Shown: piece by piece, positions 25,859 through 35,886 of the stretch
Layout of the letters: each line of letters begins with the position of its first letter
Numbering within the stretch: position 1 is the first letter of the stretch
Assembly (NCBI RefSeq): GCF_030687535.1
Contig: NZ_CP117437.1
Span: forward strand, 2,935,501-2,999,500
DNA length: 64,000 nucleotides
Direction of reading: 5' to 3'
Source of the DNA: Pseudomonas sp. FP2335
GTDB taxonomy: Bacteria; Pseudomonadota; Gammaproteobacteria; Pseudomonadales; Pseudomonadaceae
Translations under genes and position numbers: made by a program
Notes under the pieces: generated by a model
Seen by the model: the letters and a program-made list of their open reading frames with translations, nothing else
Database searches by the model: none
What the model was told of the DNA's origin: nothing

Positions 25859-27505
25859 TTAGTGCGATTCATCGCGATCAAGACTGTGCGGTGCCAGCTT
25901 TACCACTTCGTTTTTATTGAATATCCAGTGTTTGCCCGAAGAAGAATAGATATTCATGAACTCAACGAGGGAGATACACGTAAAGTCTTTGATCTGATTT
26001 GCGACGAATGTTGGGTACCGCGTTATCATTACGCGGCAAATAGCACCAAACTGGATGCTGGGATCAAATACCTCTTGAAAATAGGCTTCCAGATCGTTGA
26101 GGTTGTCAGTGGCCCATGTGTACTTTTTGGAGAATTTCTCGCTGTAACTATTTTTGCTGGTGATAAATTTTGTGAGATCATCCCGGTGCGTTCTGGGCTC
26201 GGTAGACTGAATAACTTGTTTGTCTTCAATAATGATGAGTAATTGTTGATCAGGGCAAAAAACGAGATGATCGATTTCGCCGACATCGGCTGGAACTTCA
26301 ATTTTTTGACCCTGTTTGAAGCGCAGGTTTTTTACGGATGACAGGCCGCGCAGTCCAACGCGCTCGAAGTTGCTTGTCACCACGCTTTCAAACCAGCGAC
26401 CCGACTTTAAGGAAACATCTGCCAACTCTGCATCCACCTGTTTGGCGTACCATTCAGTCGGGATTTTTTTGAAAGCGAATTCTCGGACCAGACATGTTAA
26501 ACATTCTTCTGCCATAAGCTGAGAGAAGAACATCAGTTCGTCGCCGTTATGGTAATAGTAAAAAAACGGACGCTTATAGGCTCTATACTCTTGTTTCGGA
26601 CTAAATAGCTCTCTGCGTTCCTCGCGCATTTTTTCAGGCGAGAGAGATAGCCCATCTAAAAATAATCGAGCCTGCTCTGCTGATACCGCGTAAGTCTGAA
26701 TAATTGTCGCAAGTACTTCGTCGCGATAGAAAAAACAAATACGCTCTGGATGTTCGGCGTCGCTATAGGTAGTGATGATCCACTGAAAAATACCTAAAGC
26801 TGTTGTATACGTAATCCCTAGGTGGCGAATGAAACTTTCTTCAGTAAGCTCACTGTGCGCGGCGTGATCGCACAGAAAGTCTGGACTGGGAATATAGAGT
26901 TCTTCATCACGATAAGCCTCACGCGGGTCAAAAATTGTATCGGCGTCTTGAGGCACATTAAAATAGGTTTTTCCCAGAGGGTCGAGGATGAGTGTGACGC
27001 TCTCCATCAAATATACATAGTTGTCGCTACGCATATAAAGACTGACCAGTTCTTCGGCGGCGACAAACACCATAGCTATCGCGTCTTTTTGTTCAGGGAG
27101 ACTATGGTTCGAAGCGTTGTCTTTCATGTCTGCCAGGCAGATCAGTTCAAGTAGATATTTTATCCCTCTACGGGCTGACACTGCGTAGTCCTGCCAAAAT
27201 ATTTCTTCCTCTTTACGAAGCAGGCCGAGTTTGTATTTGTTGGAAATTTGTCCATAGCGTTCATATTGCTGCACTAAGAATGAAGCGAACTCCCTGGAAT
27301 TTATTATGGGTAGGTGTTCGGCAAGGATTTTCCGATACAGTTCGAACATGTGATTTACGATGTTTTTTATTTCGGCCCTGTCTGTGTAGATCCCTGGTTC
27401 GAATTGTTCGAATACGCCTCTTTTGATTCGTTGGAAGATAAGGTCTTCATGACGTTTGCTCGCCCTATAGATTTCAATCCCGCCCAACGCTTTCGGTACG
27501 AACAT
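25859..27505 (-). CDS. Uncharacterised 548-aa protein with C-terminal PD-(D/E)XK nuclease signature
   Basis: I do not recognise this protein as a named family. Residues 1 to about 350 are mainly helical and rich in aromatic and charged residues, without membrane helices. From about residue 365 a restriction-endonuclease-like core can be seen: a helix with Glu373 (SGRWFESVV), Asp412 in GEIDHLVF, and the Glu427-Asp-Lys429 triplet in LLIIIEDK, 15 residues after the Asp. That order (E, D, ExK) is the PD-(D/E)XK metal site. AGGA lies 8 nt before the ATG. The gene is visibly AT-richer than all its neighbours, stands alone between the oxaloacetate decarboxylase and a LysR gene, and was probably acquired horizontally. 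A defence or DNA-processing role is inference. Confidence 0.72.
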   Translation of the reverse strand: MFVPKALGGIEIYRASKRHEDLIFQRIKRGVFEQFEPGIYTDRAEIKNIVNHMFELYRKILAEHLPIINSREFASFLVQQYERYGQISNKYKLGLLRKEEEIFWQDYAVSARRGIKYLLELICLADMKDNASNHSLPEQKDAIAMVFVAAEELVSLYMRSDNYVYLMESVTLILDPLGKTYFNVPQDADTIFDPREAYRDEELYIPSPDFLCDHAAHSELTEESFIRHLGITYTTALGIFQWIITTYSDAEHPERICFFYRDEVLATIIQTYAVSAEQARLFLDGLSLSPEKMREERRELFSPKQEYRAYKRPFFYYYHNGDELMFFSQLMAEECLTCLVREFAFKKIPTEWYAKQVDAELADVSLKSGRWFESVVTSNFERVGLRGLSSVKNLRFKQGQKIEVPADVGEIDHLVFCPDQQLLIIIEDKQVIQSTEPRTHRDDLTKFITSKNSYSEKFSKKYTWATDNLNDLEAYFQEVFDPSIQFGAICRVMITRYPTFVANQIKDFTCISLVEFMNIYSSSGKHWIFNKNEVVKLAPHSLDRDESH

Positions 27506-27665
27506 CCTATTATTCCTGTCGTGAGTGACTTGCCGATTTTGTGGCTAAATTCGCCACCCGAGGTTCGCGGCCAACCCATTCACTCGGTTGCAGTCGTCCA
27601 CATAGTCGGCAGAGCTCAACGCCGCTCGGCGGTTATCTCAACCCAGGCTAAGGGGAAGAAAGAGG

Positions 27666-28556
27666 TCACTGCTCCCACTGTTCCAGCAGTATCGAGACGA
27701 ATTTTTCCGCTGCCGGAGAGAGTGAGGCGCCTCTTCGGTACACCAGTCCCAACGATCGGTTGACGATGGGCTCTATCAACGGGACGCTCACCAATGTTGG
27801 ATGATCCTCAGCAGGCATTGCCAGGCTCGGCATCGCCGAGACGCCTAATCCAGCTTCTACCAGACCCAGCGATGTAGACAGGTGTTGCACCTCATAGAAC
27901 CACTGTGGACGCCAGCTCAAGCCCGACAAAGCGTGGTCAAGCAGCATGCGGTTGCCGCTCAGGCGACCGACCCCGATAAGGCGGTAATTGCTGAGTTCCG
28001 ACCAGGTGACTGCACTGCGCTCAGCCAGCTCATGGTCGCGTCGACACGCTAAAACAAAAGGCTCGTTGACCAATGGCACGAACTCTATGTCGGGGTGCTG
28101 GCCGCTCATCATGTTGATGCCAAAGTCGGCTTCGCCACGCAGAACAGCCTCCAGCCCTTCGTTTGCACTGAGATCGAGCAAGCGAATGCGGATTTGTGGA
28201 TAGCGCTCGTTGTAGAGGCGGATCACCGTCGGGAGGAAGTAGAAAGCGGCGGTTGGGATACAGGCCAGGGTTACACGGCCGCTCTGCCGCTCCGCCAGCT
28301 CCCGGATGTTAAGGATCGAGTCGTCGAAGTCATCCAGTAAGCGTCGTGCCTTGGGTAGGAAGTCTCGCCCAACGCTAGTAAGACTTACCCTCCTTGTCGT
28401 GCGATCGAGGAGGGCTGTTCCTAAACCCTCTTCAAGCTTTTTCATTCTCCGACTTAGGGCTGGCTGGGAGAGATGCAGTGCATCGGCAGCTTCGTGGAAG
28501 CTGCCAAGTTCTGCGATTTTCACGAAAGATCGGATGTCGTTCAGCTCATAATTCAC
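27666..28556 (-). CDS. LysR-family regulator of the tricarboxylate island
   Basis: A 296-residue LysR regulator: N-terminal winged HTH (MNYELNDIRSFVKIAELGSFHEAADALHLSQPALSRR region) and the periplasmic-binding-like effector domain (SGRVTLACIPTAAFYFLP, FVLACRRDHELA). Its start faces the PrpF/GalD-family isomerase gene across 167 bp that carries a T-N11-A site, so it should activate that operon in response to a tricarboxylate. Effector not known from sequence. Confidence 0.92.
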   Translation of the reverse strand: MNYELNDIRSFVKIAELGSFHEAADALHLSQPALSRRMKKLEEGLGTALLDRTTRRVSLTSVGRDFLPKARRLLDDFDDSILNIRELAERQSGRVTLACIPTAAFYFLPTVIRLYNERYPQIRIRLLDLSANEGLEAVLRGEADFGINMMSGQHPDIEFVPLVNEPFVLACRRDHELAERSAVTWSELSNYRLIGVGRLSGNRMLLDHALSGLSWRPQWFYEVQHLSTSLGLVEAGLGVSAMPSLAMPAEDHPTLVSVPLIEPIVNRSLGLVYRRGASLSPAAEKFVSILLEQWEQ

Positions 28557-28637
28557 GTTTTTTATCTCAGCAGACGAGTGTTGTTCAGTCCGTTCATCCT
28601 AAAATCATCATTCGTCAAACGCAATAATCAGGCTGAT

Positions 28638-28656
28638 ATTTGCATTGGAAACAAAT
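28638..28656. promoter_or_regulatory. Putative LysR box
   Basis: ATTTG (28638-28642) and CAAAT (28652-28656) form an inverted repeat around nine bases, satisfying the T-N11-A rule. It lies in the divergent region about 68 bp before the isomerase start, the usual place for an activation site. Confidence 0.5.
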
Positions 28657-28723
28657 TTTAAAGCCTGCGACTCTTGCTCACAAGGCAACAATTACCCCGA
28701 TTGATCAACAAGAGTCAGTATTC

Positions 28724-29806
28724 ATGCAACGAATTCCCTGTGTGCTAATGCGCGGTGGTACTTCCAAAGGCCCGGTGTTTCTCGCCTGGGATCTACCTGT
28801 TGCGATCGACGAGCGTGATGAGCTGCTGCTCAACCTGATGGGTTCTGGCCATGAGCTGGAAATTGACGGCATCGGTGGTGGTAGCCCACAAACCAGCAAG
28901 GTGGCGATCGTCAGCCCATCGCTGCATCCTGAGGCGGATGTCGATTATTTGTTTGTGCAAGTCATGGTCTCCCAGCGTCGAGTCGACACCGCACCCAATT
29001 GCGGCAACATGCTGTGCGCCGTTGGCCCGTTCGCCATTGAGCATGGGCTGGTAAAAGCCTCCAAAGATCTGACTCGCGTGCGTATTCGCAACCTCAACAC
29101 GGGGACTTTTGTGAACGCCGAGGTACAGACCCCCGATGGGCAGGTCAGCTATGAAGGCGACACCGCCATCGATGGTGTGCCGGGTACTGCCGCTCCTGTG
29201 CAACTGACCTTCCTGGATGCTGCGGGCAGCAAGACCGGCAAACTCTTCCCGACTGGGCAAACGCAGGATTTGATCGATGGCATTCCAATGACCTGCATCG
29301 ATATGGCAATGCCGATGATGATCATCGAAGCCGGCCAACTGGGTAAGCGCGGTGATGAAAGTCCTGCTGAGTTGGATGCCGACAAAGAGTTCTTGCGCCG
29401 TCTGGAAGCCTTGCGACTGCAAGCCGGGTTGGCGATGGGCCTGGGTGATGTCAGTGACAAAGTGATTCCCAAGCCTGTACTGGTGTCTCCGGCCAAGGCT
29501 GGCGGCACCATCCAGGTGCGCTACTTCATGCCACACAACTGCCACCGCGCCTTGGCGATCACTGGCTCCATCGGCCTGGCCACCGCTTGTGTCACGCCAG
29601 GCAGTGTTGTCGCACAATTGCTCGGCGGGGCTAGCGAGCCGCGCTTGAAGCAAGTACGCATTGAACATCCAAGCGGCGGTATAGATGTCGTATTGTCCTA
29701 CACCGGTGCTCAGGGTGAGACAATTCGTGCCTCGGTGGTGCGTACATCGCGCAGGCTGTTCTCCGGTTTTGTCTACGCCACGGCTTCCCAACGACTCGCC
29801 GGATAA
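28724..29806 (+). CDS. PrpF/GalD-family isomerase (aconitate isomerase or oxalomesaconate tautomerase)
   Basis: A 360-residue PrpF-family protein. Family motifs: PCVLMRGGTSKGPVFLAWDL at the start, IDGIGGGSPQTSKVAIV, and PNCGNMLCAVGPF with the conserved Cys; FMPHNCHRALAITG and RIEHPSG follow. Relatives shift double bonds in methylaconitate (PrpF) or oxalomesaconate (GalD). Here no gallate or methylcitrate genes are adjacent; instead transporters and tcuAB are, so a trans/cis-aconitate isomerisation is the most economical role. The ATG at 28724 gives the family N-terminus; the ribosome binding site is poor. Confidence 0.85.
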   Translation: MQRIPCVLMRGGTSKGPVFLAWDLPVAIDERDELLLNLMGSGHELEIDGIGGGSPQTSKVAIVSPSLHPEADVDYLFVQVMVSQRRVDTAPNCGNMLCAVGPFAIEHGLVKASKDLTRVRIRNLNTGTFVNAEVQTPDGQVSYEGDTAIDGVPGTAAPVQLTFLDAAGSKTGKLFPTGQTQDLIDGIPMTCIDMAMPMMIIEAGQLGKRGDESPAELDADKEFLRRLEALRLQAGLAMGLGDVSDKVIPKPVLVSPAKAGGTIQVRYFMPHNCHRALAITGSIGLATACVTPGSVVAQLLGGASEPRLKQVRIEHPSGGIDVVLSYTGAQGETIRASVVRTSRRLFSGFVYATASQRLAG

Positions 29807-29862
29807 TTTCCCCTAGTCATTGCCGTCTTTGCATCAGCACAATTCTAAAAATGGGTGATGCC

Positions 29863-31182
29863 ATGAAAGTTGTAAAATCGCTCTACTTCCAGATTCTCTT
29901 CGCCGTGTTATTGGGCGTGCTGGTCGGGCACTTCTGGTCGCAACAGGCCATTGCCTTGAAACCGCTGGGTGATGCCTTCATCAAGCTGATCAAGATGATG
30001 ATCGCTCCGGTGGTGTTCTGCACCATCGTCACCGGTATCGCCGGCATGAGCGACAAACGTGCGCTCGGTCGTCTGTTGAGCAAGACCATGTTGCTGTTCC
30101 TGGCGTTGACCGTGATCAGTTTGATTATCGGCCTGGTGGCGGTCTACCTGTTCAAACCCGGTGTGGGCATGAACATTGATCCCACCCAGTTGAGCACCAA
30201 GGGCCTGACGCAGTACACCGATTCCGCCGCGAAGTTGGGAGTGGTCGAGTTTTTCATGCACATCATCCCCGATACTTTCATCGGTGCTTTCAATAAAGGT
30301 GAAGTGCTGCCGGTGTTGTTCATTGCGGTGCTGTGTGGTTTTGCTCTTTCAGCCATAGGCGAGCGTGGCAAGCCGGTACTGGATGTACTGGAATCCGCCT
30401 CGCACATGGTGTTCAAGATCTTCTCCTACCTGATGCGCGTTGCTCCGATCGGTGCCTTTGGCGCTTTGGCGTTCACTGTGGGCCAGTACGGTATTACCTC
30501 GTTGGGTTCGCTGGCCAAGCTGATCATGACGTTGTACATCGCCTGTGCCTTCTTCGTCTTTGTGGTGCTGGGCAGCATTTGCCGGGCGAATGGCTTCAGT
30601 CTCTGGAAGTTGCTGCGCTACTTGCGCGAAGAGTTCCTGGTGGTGCTAGGGACTTCCTCCACCGAGCCGGTGATGCCGCGAATGTTGGAAAAGCTGCAGG
30701 CCCTGGGTTGCAAAAAAGGTGTGGTGGGGCTGGTGCTGCCAACGGGTTACTCGTTCAACCTCGACGGCACGGCGATCTACCTCTCGCTGGCAGCGGTATT
30801 CATTGCTCAGGCCTGCAACATTGAACTGAGCCTGATGCAGACCGTAACCATGCTGGCCATCATGCTGTTGTCCTCGAAGGGTGCAGCAGGTGTCACCGGC
30901 GCCGGTTTCGTCGCACTGGCGTCGACGCTGACGGTGATCCATGACATTCCCCTGGCTGGCCTTGCCCTGCTGATCGGGATCGACCGCTTCATGTCGGAAG
31001 CCCGGGCGCTGACCAGCCTGGCCAGCAACGCCGTGGCTACCGTCGTGATGTCCATCTCGGAGAACGCCTGCGATCGCGAAACACTGCTGCGGACGCTGGA
31101 CGGTAAACCTTCGCCCGCCGTGAACCCAACCCAGGTTCAGAACGCGGACTGGGATGGCCTGAGGGTCACGGAACACGTCTAA
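29863..31182 (+). CDS. DctA-type dicarboxylate/cation symporter
   Basis: A 439-residue dicarboxylate/amino acid:cation symporter (DAACS). Motifs include KLIKMMIAPVVFCTIVTGIAG, the serine-rich hairpin LGTSSTEPVMPRM and GYSFNLDGTAIYLSLAAVF, and KGAAGVTGAGFVALASTL. It should import C4-dicarboxylates or related acids with protons or sodium. The ATG at 29863 is preferred over one four codons earlier because it starts the conserved KSLYFQILFA. The position between the isomerase and CitMHS genes suggests use for aconitate-type acids or their products. Confidence 0.9.
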   Translation: MKVVKSLYFQILFAVLLGVLVGHFWSQQAIALKPLGDAFIKLIKMMIAPVVFCTIVTGIAGMSDKRALGRLLSKTMLLFLALTVISLIIGLVAVYLFKPGVGMNIDPTQLSTKGLTQYTDSAAKLGVVEFFMHIIPDTFIGAFNKGEVLPVLFIAVLCGFALSAIGERGKPVLDVLESASHMVFKIFSYLMRVAPIGAFGALAFTVGQYGITSLGSLAKLIMTLYIACAFFVFVVLGSICRANGFSLWKLLRYLREEFLVVLGTSSTEPVMPRMLEKLQALGCKKGVVGLVLPTGYSFNLDGTAIYLSLAAVFIAQACNIELSLMQTVTMLAIMLLSSKGAAGVTGAGFVALASTLTVIHDIPLAGLALLIGIDRFMSEARALTSLASNAVATVVMSISENACDRETLLRTLDGKPSPAVNPTQVQNADWDGLRVTEHV

Positions 31183-31323
31183 CCGGCCGCGGCCGACTCT
31201 AGACCCTTTAATTACCTCAAGAACAACCCCCCGCCAGGTACCGTTGATCGGGCCATCTGGCGGGCACGGGGTCGTACGCCTGTGCGTCGGCCACGCTACT
31301 CATAAGAACAAGAGAACTTACCT

Positions 31324-32628
31324 ATGCTCGCATTACTTGGCTTGGCCATGGTGGTGGTCTTCACCGTCCTGATAATGACCAAACGGTTGTCGCCGATTGT
31401 CGCCCTGACAGTGGTGCCGATTGTGTTTGCCGTCATTGGCGGTTTCGGTGGCACTACCGGCAAGATGATGCTCGATGGCTTGAAAATGGTCGCGCCTTCG
31501 GCTGCGCTTCTGCTGTTCGCGATCTTGTTTTTTGGCTTGATGATCGACGCCGGCCTGTTTGACCCGCTGATTCGCAAGATCCTCAAACGCGTCAACGGCG
31601 ACCCGATGAAAATCGCTGTTGGCACAGCGTTGCTGTCGCTGGTGGTGGCCCTGGACGGTGATGGCACCACCACCTACATGATTACCTGTGCGGCAATGCT
31701 TCCCCTATACAAACGTATCGGGATGAATCCAATGATTCTGGCGACCATTGCCATGCTTTCTCTGAGCATCATGAGTGGCATGACCCCTTGGGGAGGGCCA
31801 GCGACCCGGGCGATCGCGGCGCTGGGCCTGGATGCCGGTGCCTACTTCGTGCCCTTGCTGCCGACCATGATCGGCGGTGCGATGTGGGTGGTCTTCACCG
31901 CCTTCCTGCTGGGTCGTGCCGAGCGCAAGCGTATCGGTAATATCCAATTGGAAAGCGGCGGCGGCGATTGCTACATCAAGGCGATTCTTGAAGACACTCC
32001 GCACAAGCGCCCGAAGCTGGCCTACGTCAACCTGCTGTTGGTGATCGCGGTGATGATCGCACTGGTGATGGGGATCATGCATTCCGCGATCCTGTTCCTG
32101 ATCGGGTTCGTACTGGCGCTGATGATCAACTATCCGCAACTGGATATTCAGAAGGAGCGCATCCTTGCCCATTCGGGCAACGCGATGACCGTCGTACTTC
32201 TGGTATTTGCCGCCGGTATCTTTGCCGGGATTTTTTCGGGCACCAAGATGGTCGACTCTCTGGCGCAAACCCTGGTTGACTGGATTCCGCCGTCTTGGGG
32301 GCATCTGTTCCCACTGGTAGTGGCAATTACCAGCATGCCGCTGACCTTCGTGCTGTCCAACGATGCTTACTACTTCGGCGTGGTGCCCATCCTGGCGAAT
32401 GCCGCTGCGGCGTATGGCATTGACCCGGTGGAGATCGCCCGCGCATCGATTCTCGGCCAGCCGGTACACCTGATGAGTCCGTTGGTAGCTTCAACCCTGT
32501 TGCTGGTGGGGATGGTTGATCGCGACATCGGCGACTTCCAGAGAGCCACCGTCAAATGGGCGGTACTCACCTCCCTGGTGATTACCGCGCTAGCCCTGCT
32601 GACCGGGGCGATCAGTCTCTTCACCTGA
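31324..32628 (+). CDS. CitMHS-family citrate/tricarboxylate transporter
   Basis: A 434-residue protein of about twelve transmembrane helices with CitMHS motifs (VALDGDGTTTYMITCAAMLP, MSGMTPWGGPATRA, GIFSGTKMVDSLA, LSNDAYYFGVVPI). CitM/CitH relatives take up citrate complexed with divalent metal. It follows the DctA-type gene by about 140 bp and precedes an OprD porin. It gives the island a second inner-membrane uptake family. Confidence 0.92.
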   Translation: MLALLGLAMVVVFTVLIMTKRLSPIVALTVVPIVFAVIGGFGGTTGKMMLDGLKMVAPSAALLLFAILFFGLMIDAGLFDPLIRKILKRVNGDPMKIAVGTALLSLVVALDGDGTTTYMITCAAMLPLYKRIGMNPMILATIAMLSLSIMSGMTPWGGPATRAIAALGLDAGAYFVPLLPTMIGGAMWVVFTAFLLGRAERKRIGNIQLESGGGDCYIKAILEDTPHKRPKLAYVNLLLVIAVMIALVMGIMHSAILFLIGFVLALMINYPQLDIQKERILAHSGNAMTVVLLVFAAGIFAGIFSGTKMVDSLAQTLVDWIPPSWGHLFPLVVAITSMPLTFVLSNDAYYFGVVPILANAAAAYGIDPVEIARASILGQPVHLMSPLVASTLLLVGMVDRDIGDFQRATVKWAVLTSLVITALALLTGAISLFT

Positions 32629-32719
32629 ATCCGCCAACACCACCTGTTTTTTCCTGACGCGCCTCGCGAGCGAGGCGCGCACTGTCCTGCACTCTAAAAA
32701 CAACAATGAGTAGTTTGCC

Positions 32720-33973
32720 ATGACCACTTTGCACACCCGACGGGCGCTGTTTTCACTTCTTGGTTTGTTGCCGCTGACCAGTGTCAATGCAGAAGGATTT
32801 ATCGATGACAGCAAGCTCAAGCTGCAATTGCGCAACGTCTATTTCAATGAAAATTTCCGCGACGAGCATGGCTTGAGTGCGAAATCGGCAAGGACGGCCA
32901 AGAGCGAGCGAACCGAGTGGGCCCAAGGATTTCTGTTGGATTACCAGTCAGGGTTTACCCCCGGCACCATCGGGTTTGGGGTGGATGCCCTTGGCCTGCT
33001 CGGGGTCAAGCTCGATTCCGGCCGTGGCCGCAGCGGCACTGGCTTGTTGCCCGTCCATGATGACGGTCGCGCGGCTGACGAATTCGCAAGCCTGGGTATG
33101 ACTGCCAAGGTCCGACTGGCCAAAACCACGGTCAAGTACGGCACCTTGTTACCCAAGACTCCAGTGCTGATCTACAACGATGCGCGACTATTGCCGCAAA
33201 CGTATCAAGGCACACAGATCAGTAGCGTCGACATCGAGAACCTCACTCTCACCGGGGGTTACCTGGATCGATTCAAGCTGCGTGACTCCACCGACAGCAT
33301 GCCGATCGTGCCCGACGGTTATCGCGGAGATAAATCAGGGGACTTCAGCTATGCCGGGGCTGAATACAAGTTGGGGAAAAGCGTTCGTTTGAGTTACTTC
33401 TACGGCGAACTGGAAAACTTTTATCGTCAGAATTTTGCAGGTATCCAGCACGATCTACCCTTGGGCGGCGGCGTGCTGACCAGTGATTTGCGCTACTTCA
33501 ACAGTATCGATACGGGCTCTGCCTACGGGGGCAAGATCGACAACGACATGCTCAGCGGGCAACTGTCCTACGCCATTTCCGGCCATACCTTCGGTGGCGG
33601 CTACCAGACCCTCAGGGGTGATGCCGGATTGCCTTTTATCAGCGGTGCAACGATTTATTCCTTCAGCAACGCCGGCATAGGTAAGTTCGTCGAGGAGGAT
33701 GAAAAAACCTGGATGCTCAACTACGGCTATAACTTTGCTGCCGTCGGCGTGCCGGGCCTGACGTTCTCCACCCGGTATCTGAGTGGTAACGACGGTAAGT
33801 CCAACACCGCGGTAAAAGAGTGGGAGCGTGATGCCGAACTGGCGTACGTCGTGCAACAAGGCACCTTCAAAGGTCTGGGTGTGCGGTTGCGTAACTACGT
33901 TTATCGCTCTGATTATTCCCGTGGCCGTGACAGCAACCGGATCTACTTTACCTACGACATCGCCCTCTGGTGA
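32720..33973 (+). CDS. OprD-family porin (OpdH-like by context)
   Basis: A 417-residue porin: N-terminal signal sequence ending LTSVNA, then GFIDDSKLKLQLRNVYFNEN, YQSGFTPGTIGFGVDALGLLG, KYGTLLPKTPVL and RLLPQTYQGTQ. In P. aeruginosa, OpdH of this family is linked to tricarballylate/cis-aconitate uptake; the flanking transporters here suggest the same job. The substrate assignment is by context, not by sequence features I can read. Confidence 0.88.
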   Translation: MTTLHTRRALFSLLGLLPLTSVNAEGFIDDSKLKLQLRNVYFNENFRDEHGLSAKSARTAKSERTEWAQGFLLDYQSGFTPGTIGFGVDALGLLGVKLDSGRGRSGTGLLPVHDDGRAADEFASLGMTAKVRLAKTTVKYGTLLPKTPVLIYNDARLLPQTYQGTQISSVDIENLTLTGGYLDRFKLRDSTDSMPIVPDGYRGDKSGDFSYAGAEYKLGKSVRLSYFYGELENFYRQNFAGIQHDLPLGGGVLTSDLRYFNSIDTGSAYGGKIDNDMLSGQLSYAISGHTFGGGYQTLRGDAGLPFISGATIYSFSNAGIGKFVEEDEKTWMLNYGYNFAAVGVPGLTFSTRYLSGNDGKSNTAVKEWERDAELAYVVQQGTFKGLGVRLRNYVYRSDYSRGRDSNRIYFTYDIALW

Positions 33974-33983
33974 TCTCCTGAAC

Positions 33984-34009
33984 GCGGCCTTGCGATTGTC
34001 GCAGGCCGC
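33984..34009. terminator. Hairpin after the porin gene
   Basis: GCGGCCT-TGCGA and TCGCA-GGCCGC form a near-perfect GC-rich stem with a 3-nt loop and one bulge, 11 bp after the porin stop. No strong T-tract follows, so it may only attenuate transcription into the chemoreceptor gene. Confidence 0.5.
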
Positions 34010-34053
34010 CTCTTCTGCGGCGGCTTCATAGGATTGGGTAAAGGATTTAAACG

Positions 34054-35727
34054 ATGTCGTTCAAAACCAAAATACTGTTGCTGACCTTATTACCCGTGAT
34101 GTTGTTTGCTCTGGTTTTAGGTTTGAGCGCCCGCGGCACTTTGCAGTCCCAGGCCGAGCAGGAAGTCACTCAGACCCGCGAGCGACTGCTTGAGGAGAGC
34201 CGCATACGGCTCAAGGATTACGCGAGCATTGCGCGCACTTCTATAGCCGAGCTTTATGATCGAGCTGCTCCCGGGGATTCCTCCAGCCGGGCCTTGGCAA
34301 TCAGCCGCTTGTCGAAAGTGAAGTATGGTGATGACGGCTATTTCATCGGGTATGACAGCCAGGTTGTGCGCCTGTTTCGCGGTGACAGCAGCGAAGGCGT
34401 CGGCATTAACATGAGTGACCGCAAGGACATCAACGGGATTTTCTTGAACCGTGAAATGGTTGCAGCGGCAAAAAATGACACTCACTTCGTCAACTATTCA
34501 GGTGGAGTGGTCAACACCGATAAAGTCGTGCCGAAGCTCGCATACAGCTTTTATTTGCCCAAGTGGGACATGATCGTGGTCACCGCGATCAACCTGGACA
34601 GCATTGAGGTTCAGGTCGCCAAGGTGCGGGCCGACGTTGATCTACGGGTACGCAATTTGATGTACAGCATTGCCATCACCGCTACCGCACTGATTGGCAT
34701 TATTGGGGCTCTGACGCTACTGCTCGTCAGGCGCAGTTTGCGGCCCCTGACCCTGATCCGAACCCATCTTGACGAAATCGCGGCGGGTGAGGGTGATCTG
34801 ACGCGGCGTCTGCCGCGTGTCAGTCGAGATGAGCTGGGACAACTTGCCGGTTCGTTCAACGCGTTTATCGAAAAGATTCACAGCCTGGTCAGCCAGATCG
34901 TTGCCATGAGCGAGCACTTGAATGGATCGGTGAGCCATGTGGCCGAGCAGAGCAGGCAAATCGACCGCGCTATGGATCAGCAGCGCCAGGAAACCGACCA
35001 GGTGGCTGCGGCGATAAACGAGATGTCATCGGCGGCACAAGAAGTGTCGGTCAGTGCACAAAGTGCTGCAGATGCAGCCGTCGAGACCGACAGACAGTCC
35101 CGCCACGCCAGGCAAATAGTCAATGGCAGCATGACTCGAATTCAGGCACTGGCCGTGGAGCTTGATGAGAGCGGTGTCGCCATGAAGAGTCTTCAAGACG
35201 ATGTGACCGCAATCGTCACCGTGCTGGATGTCATTCGCTCGATTGCTGAACAGACCAATCTTCTGGCACTCAATGCGGCCATTGAAGCCGCCCGTGCCGG
35301 TGCTGCCGGGCGCGGGTTTGCGGTGGTGGCTGATGAAGTGCGAGCCCTGGCCAGTCGTACTCAGCGCAGTACCGAGGAAATCCAGGCAATGGTTGAGCGT
35401 CTCAAGGGCACCACGGGTGGCGTAGTCAGTGCCATGCACCAATCCACGCAAGCCGCTCAAGGCGCTAATGCTCAGGCCGATCAGGCGGGGGAGTTTCTGG
35501 GTAACACGGTTGAACTGATCGCCACTATCAATGCGATGAACGCACAAATCGCGAGCGCTGCAGAGGAGCAGACCTCGGTGGCTGAAGAGATCAACCGCGG
35601 GGTGCATCAGATCGCACGCGCCATTGACAGCGTGGCCGGCCAGACTCAGCTCGGGGTCAAGACAGTCGATGAGTTGTATATGATCGGTAATCGTCTGCAA
35701 AGCTTGCTGGGACAATTCAAAATCTGA
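34054..35727 (+). CDS. Methyl-accepting chemotaxis protein with single Cache sensor
   Basis: A 557-residue transmembrane chemoreceptor. First membrane helix about residues 7-26, periplasmic domain about 27-205 with sCache features ([31 protein letters not shown]), second helix about 206-228, HAMP ([20 protein letters not shown]), and the signalling hairpin with [25 protein letters not shown] is 8 nt before the ATG. It is in line with the transporter genes and lacks a visible sigma-28 promoter, unlike other MCPs here, so it may be coexpressed with the island. Ligand probably a di- or tricarboxylate (inference). Confidence 0.92.
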   Translation: MSFKTKILLLTLLPVMLFALVLGLSARGTLQSQAEQEVTQTRERLLEESRIRLKDYASIARTSIAELYDRAAPGDSSSRALAISRLSKVKYGDDGYFIGYDSQVVRLFRGDSSEGVGINMSDRKDINGIFLNREMVAAAKNDTHFVNYSGGVVNTDKVVPKLAYSFYLPKWDMIVVTAINLDSIEVQVAKVRADVDLRVRNLMYSIAITATALIGIIGALTLLLVRRSLRPLTLIRTHLDEIAAGEGDLTRRLPRVSRDELGQLAGSFNAFIEKIHSLVSQIVAMSEHLNGSVSHVAEQSRQIDRAMDQQRQETDQVAAAINEMSSAAQEVSVSAQSAADAAVETDRQSRHARQIVNGSMTRIQALAVELDESGVAMKSLQDDVTAIVTVLDVIRSIAEQTNLLALNAAIEAARAGAAGRGFAVVADEVRALASRTQRSTEEIQAMVERLKGTTGGVVSAMHQSTQAAQGANAQADQAGEFLGNTVELIATINAMNAQIASAAEEQTSVAEEINRGVHQIARAIDSVAGQTQLGVKTVDELYMIGNRLQSLLGQFKI

Positions 35728-35790
35728 TGCCGTGCTGTACGGCGCCAGTCAGGTCGATGGTTGGGCAGGGCGTTGGACGGGATAGGTGCG

Positions 35791-35834
35791 CCTTGGCCTG
35801 CATTGATACGTAGACGAGTCAATGCAGGCCAAGG
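35791..35834. terminator. Bidirectional terminator hairpin
   Basis: CCTTGGCCTGCATTGA (35791-35806) is a perfect 16-bp inverted match to TCAATGCAGGCCAAGG (35819-35834), with a 12-nt loop. It lies between the convergent MCP and tcuC genes. Confidence 0.8.
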
Positions 35835-35886
35835 CCAGATATTTATTCAGCGCAACGTCCTGATTTCCGCCCAGCCCTCGCTTTCA

